A DNA stretch of 21,125 nucleotides from Parcubacteria group bacterium GW2011_GWA2_50_10b (GTDB lineage: Bacteria > Patescibacteriota > Minisyncoccia > Phycocordibacterales > Zambryskibacteraceae): NCBI GenBank assembly GCA_001004085.1, contig LCQJ01000007.1, forward strand, positions 1 through 21,125, read 5' to 3'. Both the position numbers and the translations under genes were made by a program. Below the pieces are notes generated by a model, which was not told the origin of the DNA, searched no databases, and saw only the letters and a list, made by a program, of their open reading frames with translations. Numbering within the stretch: the first letter of the stretch is position 1; each line of letters opens with the position of its first letter. Below, piece by piece: positions 15,586 to 21,125 of this stretch.

Positions 15586-17354
15586 AGGGGTAAGCGATAT
15601 AACTCATAACGCCCGTCGCTGTAAACAAGTTTCGCACGGAGCTCTTCAGGATGCCAGTTAGGATTAAGGATAACATCTTTTAGTATGTATGAGACGTGAT
15701 ACTTGCGCAGATAGCTTTTGATCTGCGGCTGTATGTCATCGGTAAATGTTCGTGCGAGCGAGTTAAAAAACGGGTCGCCGAGCAGCTCTGCAGAGGTCGG
15801 CGTCGCGCCGCAGTCGCGGGCTTTGTCCCAAAAAAAGAAGAAGCGGCAGAGCTTTGCTTTGCGCTCTATAGTCTTGGCGCGATGAAATACATCCTGCCGC
15901 CCCAGATACGCCCCCATATCGGACTGCAAGTCTGCCGCTGTCGGATTGTTAAAATACTGCGATACCAAGTACCGCTCGATAAGCTCCTTCGTGGAAACCA
16001 GGTGCCACATACCAATCGGTGTGTAGAGCGTGAAGTGGCGTGTAAATATCGGCAGAGTGGAGGTAATCTCGTCGCGCGGATCGCTCCAAACAACTACAGC
16101 GCTCTGCTCGTGCGCCTGCAACCACTCAAATGGTTTTGTAAAATTCTGTTCCTCAATCCACGCGTCGCGCCGCGATTCGGGCATAGCGACAAACGACATA
16201 AAATAATACTGTGTATAGTACGCGCTTGCCAGCGCAAGTATTCCGATTGCCGCGACCGAGAGAGCGCGTACCGGGAGCGCAAGATCAGCGCGCCGTCTCC
16301 AAAGGTACGAACCGAGCATAACGGTTACAAACAGAACCCACGGCAAAATAAGCATCCGCACGTGTTCGCCGGTCTCTACCAAGATACCGGTCAGCGCATT
16401 GCTTCCTTGCGTAATCCACAGCCCAAGACCGCCGACCGCGGCAAATAAACACAGACGGCGGAACTCTCTGGTACGCAGCGCCGGCGAGCGCCAATAGAGC
16501 ACCGCCAAGAGCGCGAGTATCGCTCCTATCCATCCTCCTGAATACAGGATTTCCGCCATGGGAATGCGCGTATATACGAGCCCGAAGCGCGCGATACTTT
16601 CCCAAAAGTAAGGAGATGTGTGCGACAGCCAGAATGTATAGAGTACCGCCGGCAGACCAAGAATGCCGCTTAAAACGGTGGTTATCAGCGCTGACTTAAA
16701 AAACTGCCAATCACGCCGGACGAGTGCGTATAGCACGAGCAGCCCGAGAGTAACCGCCACCGCCTGCCACAGATAAGAAAAAAGGTAGAAGGTAGAGGCT
16801 GAAACAGCGGAAAGCAACAATATGTTTGTTTTGCTCTGCTCGCGCATAAACCGCGCGAGCGCCAGATAGAAAAGAAAGTAAAAAGGATATACCGGCTGGA
16901 GATTGGCCGGCCGGAAGATGTGCGGGTAGCATTGCATATACAGCGCGACTACGCCCGCAACACTTATCCACGGCGGAACCGCGAACTCCCGATAGAGCAG
17001 GTAGGCAACAGCGGCAAACGCAAGACTCCAAAGAACAAGATTAATAAGCATCGCGGCATTAAACGGTAGCCCAAGGAAGAGCGGAAGCGCGTTGAGCCAC
17101 GCGCCGCCGAATATGACGAGAGGCGGATCAAATCGGTGTTCAAAAAAGTACGGATTGCCGTCATTATAGTATCCTTCAGCGATAGTTTGCACATGCGCAT
17201 AATAAAAGCCCTCATCGCCGAACATCGGGGTAAATCCTTGCCATTTAACTCCCAGCACAGAGGCTACCTCTACAGCCGGAATCATGCTGAGGAGCAGAAT
17301 AATGCCGAGGAGCACAGCGATTGGAAGCCTTTTTAGTTGTGAGGTTGCCCGCAT
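15582..17354 (-). CDS. Multi-pass GT-C-type membrane glycosyltransferase
   Basis: 590 residues. About ten or eleven hydrophobic helices fill residues 10-400, starting with a signal-anchor-like first helix. Between helices 1 and 2 is FGDEGFYYAHVQTIAEG, with D47-E48 in the first external loop, the place and type of the acidic catalytic/metal motif of GT-C enzymes; NPYFFEHRFDPPLV follows. A soluble domain of about 190 residues is at the C-terminus, outside the membrane in GT-C proteins. These enzymes transfer sugars from polyprenyl-phosphate donors on the outer face. Its position directly after a DPM1/GtrB-like GT2 and close to a GtrA-like gene supports a Gtr-type role. ATG 17354 lies 4 bp after the GT2 stop. 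It is not alignable by eye with a named subfamily. Confidence 0.72.
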   Translation of the reverse strand: MRATSQLKRLPIAVLLGIILLLSMIPAVEVASVLGVKWQGFTPMFGDEGFYYAHVQTIAEGYYNDGNPYFFEHRFDPPLVIFGGAWLNALPLFLGLPFNAAMLINLVLWSLAFAAVAYLLYREFAVPPWISVAGVVALYMQCYPHIFRPANLQPVYPFYFLFYLALARFMREQSKTNILLLSAVSASTFYLFSYLWQAVAVTLGLLVLYALVRRDWQFFKSALITTVLSGILGLPAVLYTFWLSHTSPYFWESIARFGLVYTRIPMAEILYSGGWIGAILALLAVLYWRSPALRTREFRRLCLFAAVGGLGLWITQGSNALTGILVETGEHVRMLILPWVLFVTVMLGSYLWRRRADLALPVRALSVAAIGILALASAYYTQYYFMSFVAMPESRRDAWIEEQNFTKPFEWLQAHEQSAVVVWSDPRDEITSTLPIFTRHFTLYTPIGMWHLVSTKELIERYLVSQYFNNPTAADLQSDMGAYLGRQDVFHRAKTIERKAKLCRFFFFWDKARDCGATPTSAELLGDPFFNSLARTFTDDIQPQIKSYLRKYHVSYILKDVILNPNWHPEELRAKLVYSDGRYELYRLPL

Positions 17355-17358
17355 GCGC

Positions 17359-17957
17359 TTAGTGTACCCGCATTAGTCTTTTTGGTAAAAACCGATTATG
17401 CAGGCCGACGCGGATGTATGCTAGCAGGTCTTTAGACTTGGCGCGTCCGGTAGAGGATTTGCGCGTTATAAAAATCTCCCACGGCGCGTCTACCTCGGCA
17501 ATGCGGTAGCCGAGCCGCAAGGGTTTTAACATCGTTTCAAAAAAGAACGGATGCCTCGGCTCCTCCCAGCGGATGCTTTTGACAACCTCGGTGCGGAATG
17601 CGCGGTAGCCGTAGGTCAGGTCGCTCAGACGCGTGAGATATATAACACGGAAAACCTGCTGGAACAAAAAGTTAAGCGTCATTTTTACCGGATTGTATCC
17701 GTTGAGCGCAAACCCCTTCCGCCAGCGTGTGGCGGTCGCCATGTCATAGCCCTCCTCAAGTTTTTTAATTCAATCTTATTGCCGTAGCGCGCCACAAGCT
17801 CAGCAATCGCTGTCCTGGTCTCACGCGTCGTAAGACGAGCCGAGGCGGCGATAACGACCCGCAGGTCGTGGCCCTGTAATTTCTCAAAAACCGCCCTGAC
17901 CGTCTCCGTCAAGAGCGGTCCCTCGTCAAGCGTCGGCAATACGACAGTTACACGCAT
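17359..17957 (-). pseudogene. DPM1/GtrB-like GT2 polyprenyl-phosphate glycosyltransferase, internally deleted and frame-broken
   Basis: The N-terminal part starts at ATG 17957 (MRVTVVLPTLDEGPLL) and is in the right frame as far as about 17765. The C-terminal part is in another frame (17742-17359): GYDMATATRWRKG, NGYNPVKMTLNFLFQQ, LSDLTYGYRAFRTEVV, HPFFFETMLKPLRLGYRIAEV, a full match to the second half of this family. Besides the frame change, about 40-45 residues are missing, including the G-G-A loop and the 'M.sDlET.P' metal-binding site, so the loss is near 120-135 bp. Even with the frames joined, the product would lack its catalytic metal site. Members charge polyprenyl phosphate with a sugar. 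An AGGAGG at 17756-17751 sits 8 nt before ATG 17742 and could start the C-terminal piece alone. Confidence 0.85.
17760..17766 (-). other. A AAA AAC slippery heptamer at the GT2 frame break
   Basis: In the N-terminal frame of the broken GT2 gene the codons read TTA AAA AAC, giving A AAA AAC in the exact X XXY YYZ phase. A -1 slip makes the next codon CTT at 17760 and enters the C-terminal frame as L-E-E-G-Y-D-M, the family text. A 6-A run is also a common site of sequencing error. No clear downstream hairpin was identified. Because about 40 residues of the domain are also missing, programmed frameshifting is only one reading. Confidence 0.4.
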
Positions 17958-17986
17958 AATTCCATAAAAAGGTACCCCATAGTATC

Positions 17987-18448
17987 ATGAACGACAAGCT
18001 CATATCTATGCCCGAATTTGCGACACGCGCCATTTATAGAGCCTCGCGCTCTCGCATCATGCGGGTGGCGTTTTTTGGCGGGTTCGGCGTTATTGTCCAG
18101 ACTATTGTTTTTGAGATTGTGGGGATTTGGCTCGGGCTCCTGCGCCCGTCGCTCGCCACTTTGTTGGGAGCCGAGTTCGGCATTATCACGAACTTCTTTC
18201 TCAATAACCGGTTTTCGTTTAACGACCGTACGCACGCGCCGCTGCCTATGCGCTTGCTGCGATTTCATGCGGTGGTGTCAGGCTCGCTTTTTATACAGTG
18301 GCTGTGCGTGTTTACCGCGGAGTCGCTTACCGCAAATACTTGGGTGATACACGGCGCCTATGCGGGAGGTATTTTGCTCGGGTTTATCTCCAACTACACC
18401 GGCTACCGGCTCTGGGTGTGGAAGCATCACGAAGAGCCTGCAGTATAA
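17987..18448 (+). CDS. gtrA: GtrA-like polyprenyl-phosphate-sugar flippase
   Basis: 153 residues with the GtrA layout: a short basic N-terminus (ATRAIYRASRSRIMRVAFFG), then four hydrophobic helices at about residues 33-50, 55-75, 95-113 and 123-140. The family mark FGIITNFFLNNRFSF is at residues 64-78 between helices 2 and 3, and the end reads ISNYTGYRLWVWK. GtrA proteins are thought to flip polyprenyl-phosphate-linked sugars across the membrane for a GT-C transferase. It is divergent from the broken GT2 gene with only 29 bp between starts, and it converges on the PLP-enzyme gene with a 22-bp overlap. Its promoter must lie mainly in the GT2 5' end; no good match was found. Confidence 0.85.
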   Translation: MNDKLISMPEFATRAIYRASRSRIMRVAFFGGFGVIVQTIVFEIVGIWLGLLRPSLATLLGAEFGIITNFFLNNRFSFNDRTHAPLPMRLLRFHAVVSGSLFIQWLCVFTAESLTANTWVIHGAYAGGILLGFISNYTGYRLWVWKHHEEPAV

Positions 18449-19546
18449 AAGAACTCCATAAACACCGAGACAATACGCTCGCGGTCTTTTGGCGTGAGCA
18501 TTTGGTGCGAGCCGATGTAAAAGCCGTTGTTGTTAATCCACTTAGCGACAGGGTACTGCGCCTCGAGGTCGCCGTACAGCTCTTTATAAAACGGCTGGTT
18601 GATAAGCGGAAGCATGTCGCGGGTTTCGATGTTGTGCTCCTCGAGATACTGGACCATGTCGGCTTTCTGTATTGGTGAAGATTTTTTAATAACAATCGGG
18701 TACATCATAAACACATGCTCCGCGCCGGGAGCGGTCGTCGGCAACTGAAGATGCCCGCCAAACTGAGCGAGATGTTTGTTAAAATACGCGCCGTTTTCCT
18801 TGCGTTTTGCGATGGTCGCTTCATACCGCTCCAGCTGCGCGCAGCCCAGCGCCCCCTCCATCTCGGTGACGCGGTAGCTGTATCCCCTGCGGATAAAATT
18901 AAACCTCCGGGAAATGATTTCTTTAAGGTCTTGGCCCTTCGCCTCTTTGCCGTCGTCAATCGAAATGTAAATATTGTCCCGCCCGTGGTTGGCGAGGCTG
19001 CGCAGGCGCTCCGCGAGCACCGGGTTGTTGGTCATGGCGATGCCTCCAACCCCCGTCACCAAAATATGCGCCACGTAGGTCGAAAAGCATGCGATATCGC
19101 TCATAACGCCGACCGAGGTCCCCTTATATTTTGCAAACATCGTCTCGCACCGGGTCGATATTGTAAGTCTGCGCGTCTATGTCTACAAAAACAGGCTTTA
19201 GATTATTAGCCAAAATAACGTTGCTTGAGGCGACAAAGGTGACCGCCGGACACAGTATCTCATCATTGTCCCGCCAACCGTGCACCTCTTTGAGGCAAGC
19301 GACCGCCATCTCAAGCGCCGAGGTACCGCTGTTAACCATGATTGCGAAGCGCGCGTCGTGCGCCGCAGCGAACTCACGCTCGAAGCGTTTGATAAACGGA
19401 CCTTGAGAGAGGCGGCCAGACTCGAGCACCTCGTTTACATAGCGCTTTTCTATATCGGTGATTTCGAGACACCCGACACCTATTTGCGTATCAATTTTTG
19501 ATGCTTTTGGCTGTATGGTTACTTTTGAAAGCTCACTGTCCATCAT
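18427..19546 (-). pseudogene. DegT-fold PLP enzyme with His in place of the catalytic Lys (ColD/RfbH-like), internally deleted and frame-broken
   Basis: The N-terminal part is in frame with Gmd and begins about ATG 19546/19543 (GGAG at 19553-19550 lies just upstream): IDTQIGVGCLEITD, GRLSQGPFIKRFE, VNSGTSALEMAV (PLP phosphate loop), ILCPAVTFVASSN and FVDIDAQTYNIDP. The rest is in another frame from CETM at 19149: FAKYKGTSVG, FSTYVAHILVTGVGGIAM, NHGRDN, YRVTEMEGALGCAQLERYE, VFMMYPIVI, and IETRDMLPL to the end. The usual S-F-x-x-x-K-x-L-x-x-G-x-G-G lysine is His (19068-19066), as in ColD and RfbH 3-dehydratases. About 45 residues (about 134 bp) are missing at the break, including the Asp before S-C-E-T-M that binds the pyridine nitrogen, so the gene as written cannot be functional. 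Confidence 0.82.
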
Positions 19547-20539
19547 AATCTCCACAAGTTTTGTAAAGGTAGTGCGCGGTTTCCATCCGAACGACACAAA
19601 GGCCTTGCCGGCGTCGCCGCATAGATAATCCACTTCGTTGGGGCGAAAATATTCCGGGTCAATTTTTACCAGCGTCTTGCCGCTTGCCGCGTCAATACCG
19701 ACCTCATCGGCTCCGGCACCCTCCCACCGGAGAGTGATGCCGGCGCGCGCGAAAGCCGCTTCGGCAAATTCGCGCACGGTATGAGTCTCGCCCGTGGCTA
19801 TGACGAAGTCTCCCGGTGTTTGCTGCTGAAGCATTTCCCACGCAGCCTCCATATACTCCGGCGCGTAGCCCCAGTCGCGGGAGGCGTCAAGATTGCCGAG
19901 CTCAATATACCCGCGCTTCCCCGCCGCAACCTCGGCGACGCCGTGGACTATCTTGCGGGTTACGAAGTTCATTCCGCGCCGCGGCGACTCGTGGTTAAAA
20001 AGAATGCCGTTGACGACAAACATGCCGTAGCTCTCGCGGTACACCCGCGCTATTTCAAACGCGTAGAGCTTGGCAACTCCGTATGGACTGCGCGGATGAA
20101 ACGGCGTGCGCTCGTTCTGCGGAGCCTCTTTTCTGTCCCCGCTGTACAGCTCGGAGGTGGACGCCTGATAGATTTTTGAATTGAGACCCAACAGCCGCAC
20201 GGCTTCGAGCAGCGAGAGTACGCCGAGCGCGTCGGCTTGCGCGGTGTAGGACGGCACCTCGAAGGATATTTTGACGTGCGACTGCGCCGCGAGGTTGTAT
20301 ATCTCATCGGGCTGCACTTTTTTTAAAATAGACATGAGGGAGTTCATGTCGGCCATGTCGCCGTAATGCAAGTGCCGGTGGCGCCCGGTATCGGTGGTAA
20401 AAATATGGTCGATATTGTGCCGGTTAAAGGTGCTCGAGCGGCGCACGAGGCCGTGCACCTCGTACCCCTTTTTAATAAGCAGCTCCGCCAAATAGGAGCC
20501 GTCCTGGCCGGTAATGCCGGTAATAAGGGCTTTTTTCAT
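19124..20539 (-). CDS. gmd: GDP-mannose 4,6-dehydratase, open frame running into the PLP-enzyme gene
   Basis: Residues 1-336 are a complete Gmd: ALITGITGQDGSYLAE (NADP binding), VRRSSTFN, LHYGDMADMNSL, AAQSHVKISFE, ASTSELYSG, PRSPYGVAKLYAFEI (Y-xxx-K), VNGILFNHESPRRG, FVTRKI, LGNLDASRDWGYAPEY, VKIDPEYFRPNEVDYL and GDAGKAFVSFGWKPRT. It converts GDP-mannose to GDP-4-keto-6-deoxymannose. No stop follows the usual Gmd end (TKLVEIMMDSEL): the frame continues for about 135 residues into the N-terminal part of the DegT-fold enzyme and stops at 19124, where that gene's frame breaks. This is either a true fusion, an overlap with an internal start at 19543, or a further lost segment. It is the first gene of a leftward unit, with a promoter candidate at 20588-20560. 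Confidence 0.9.
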   Translation of the reverse strand: MKKALITGITGQDGSYLAELLIKKGYEVHGLVRRSSTFNRHNIDHIFTTDTGRHRHLHYGDMADMNSLMSILKKVQPDEIYNLAAQSHVKISFEVPSYTAQADALGVLSLLEAVRLLGLNSKIYQASTSELYSGDRKEAPQNERTPFHPRSPYGVAKLYAFEIARVYRESYGMFVVNGILFNHESPRRGMNFVTRKIVHGVAEVAAGKRGYIELGNLDASRDWGYAPEYMEAAWEMLQQQTPGDFVIATGETHTVREFAEAAFARAGITLRWEGAGADEVGIDAASGKTLVKIDPEYFRPNEVDYLCGDAGKAFVSFGWKPRTTFTKLVEIMMDSELSKVTIQPKASKIDTQIGVGCLEITDIEKRYVNEVLESGRLSQGPFIKRFEREFAAAHDARFAIMVNSGTSALEMAVACLKEVHGWRDNDEILCPAVTFVASSNVILANNLKPVFVDIDAQTYNIDPVRDDVCKI

Positions 20540-20559
20540 AGCGGTAAAAACGCTCCAGC

Positions 20560-20588
20560 ACTATACCGAAGAGCCTTTACCTTGTCCA
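20560..20588 (-). promoter_or_regulatory. Candidate sigma70 promoter for gmd
   Basis: On the minus strand, TGGACA (20588-20583) and TATAGT (20565-20560) are separated by 17 bp. Transcription would start near 20553, leaving a leader of about 13 nt before the gmd ATG at 20539, with no Shine-Dalgarno site. Both boxes are close to consensus but not perfect. Confidence 0.45.
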
Positions 20589-20608
20589 TATTTGTACGAT
20601 GCATGGAG

Positions 20609-20636
20609 TTGATAAAATTTCAAAGTATGATATAAT
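20609..20636 (+). promoter_or_regulatory. Near-consensus extended -10 promoter for the IMPase-family gene
   Basis: TTGATA at 20609-20614, a 16-bp spacer, then TGA-TATAAT at 20628-20636 (perfect -10 with the TG extension). Transcription should start near 20643, about 32 nt before ATG 20675. This is the best promoter in the window. It is divergent from the gmd promoter within a 135-bp intergenic region that holds nothing else I can identify. Confidence 0.65.
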
Positions 20637-20662
20637 TTTTTCAGATACAGAATATGCCAAGT

Positions 20663-20666
20663 GGAG
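20663..20666 (+). promoter_or_regulatory. Shine-Dalgarno that selects the IMPase-family start
   Basis: GGAG lies 8 nt before ATG 20675. An in-frame ATG at 20654 has no such site, so the downstream ATG is chosen. Clear ribosome sites are rare elsewhere in this window. Confidence 0.6.
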
Positions 20667-20674
20667 ACTTTCTA

Positions 20675-21125
20675 ATGGACCTACGTAGAATCGAACAAAC
20701 TGCGCGGAAAACGGCGCTATCGGTTGGGAAGATGCTCCTGGAGATGCAGCCGCGGGCGACCGCCCTCGCTCAATCCTACAAGGATTTCGTCACAGACGCC
20801 GACCTCAAGGCAGAAGAAATGATTGCCAGAGAGTTGTGGCAAGAATTCCCCGCTATACCGATGTATGCGGAAGAAGGCGGTGGAGTCGCAAGCACCAAAG
20901 GGCCACTGTGGGTCATCGACCCCATTGATGGTACGGTCAACTTCTTCCGTCAGGATGATCATTATGGCGTGTCAATCGCTTTCGTGATGGACGGAGAAAC
21001 GCAGGTCGGCGTTGTGTACTTTCCGGGCAAAAAAATACTCTTGCAAGCGACGGCCGATACTATCCCGGTTGCAGGAGTCAACAAGCATGGCGACATGAAA
21101 ACCGCACAGGTATGGATTGACTGGA
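20675..21125 (+). CDS. Inositol-monophosphatase-family phosphatase, 3' end outside window
   Basis: 150 codons are visible from ATG 20675 (MDLRRIEQTARKTALSVGKM). Motifs of the Mg/Li-dependent phosphatase family: KDFVTDADLKAEEMI (residues 36-50), YAEEGGG with metal ligands E66-E67, WVIDPIDGTVNF with D82 and D85, and YGVSIAFVMDGETQVGVVYFP. Family members hydrolyse inositol phosphates, histidinol phosphate, PAP or sugar phosphates, and the visible half does not separate these. It has its own strong promoter and a proper Shine-Dalgarno, unlike the operons on its left, so it is probably regulated separately and may be a housekeeping gene at the edge of the glycan locus. Confidence 0.88.
   Translation, partial: MDLRRIEQTARKTALSVGKMLLEMQPRATALAQSYKDFVTDADLKAEEMIARELWQEFPAIPMYAEEGGGVASTKGPLWVIDPIDGTVNFFRQDDHYGVSIAFVMDGETQVGVVYFPGKKILLQATADTIPVAGVNKHGDMKTAQVWIDW

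Noticed and set aside
15696..16448. 250-codon plus-strand open frame
   Set aside because: It is antisense to the GT-C gene and rich in Arg/Cys, as shadow frames are, with no recognisable motif.
18427..19160. Reassigned TGA or another code change as the cause of the frame breaks
   Set aside because: TGA ends several genes at the expected place, for example in the ATGA overlaps, and the breaks also lack protein segments, which recoding cannot explain.
1..21125. CRISPR arrays, tRNA or rRNA genes, insertion sequences, long repeats
   Set aside because: None was seen by eye; genes fill almost the whole window and no regularly spaced repeats or transposase motifs appear.

Overview
The window is one continuous, gene-dense surface-polysaccharide locus: sugar-nucleotide enzymes, sugar-modifying enzymes, glycosyltransferases and a lipid-linked-sugar module. 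Nothing in it is a ribosomal, replication or taxonomic marker, so the host is inferred only from style. The signs are mid-range base composition, TGA used as a normal stop, very tight packing with repeated 4-bp ATGA start/stop overlaps, few clear Shine-Dalgarno sites, and many short or diverged versions of familiar families. These suit an uncultured bacterium of the Parcubacteria/Patescibacteria type, but this is inference.

Layout from left to right. (1) Positions 1-8003, minus strand, read right to left: TylF-like O-methyltransferase, RmlB-like dehydratase, NDP-sugar C-methyltransferase, Gfo/Idh/MocA oxidoreductase, RmlA-like nucleotidyltransferase, GT2 glycosyltransferase, a large GT-B-like transferase and a HisF paralog cut by the window edge. 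(2) 8031-10390, plus strand: RmlC-like epimerase, RmlD-like reductase and an extended-SDR epimerase/dehydratase. (3) 10387-17957, minus strand, almost every junction overlapping: a DPM1/GtrB-like GT2 (broken), a GT-C membrane protein, an exostosin-like GT47, a GT4, an FkbM-like methyltransferase and two more GT4s. (4) 17987-18448, plus strand: GtrA-like flippase. (5) 18427-20539, minus strand: GDP-mannose 4,6-dehydratase read through into a DegT-fold PLP enzyme that is itself broken. (6) 20675 to the right edge, plus strand: inositol-monophosphatase-family gene with a near-consensus promoter.

The genes suggest two activated-sugar routes. An NDP-glucose route (RmlA, B, C, D-like enzymes plus C- and O-methyltransferases, oxidoreductase and SDR) would give a methylated, possibly branched deoxysugar. 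A GDP-mannose route (Gmd plus a PLP enzyme with His in place of the catalytic Lys, as in ColD/RfbH) would give a 3,6-dideoxysugar. Six or seven glycosyltransferases would assemble the glycan, and the GtrA/GT2/GT-C trio looks like a Gtr-type branch that adds sugars from a polyprenyl-phosphate carrier.

The strangest feature is a repeated defect. The RmlB, GT2 and PLP-enzyme genes each lack an internal block of about 39-45 conserved residues, and the oxidoreductase appears to lack about 18. Two of these losses also break the frame, and Gmd has no stop codon of its own. Either several genes here are decaying or the assembly has dropped short blocks, which read mapping would settle. At one break a textbook A AAA AAC slippery heptamer sits in the exact phase that would join the two frames.
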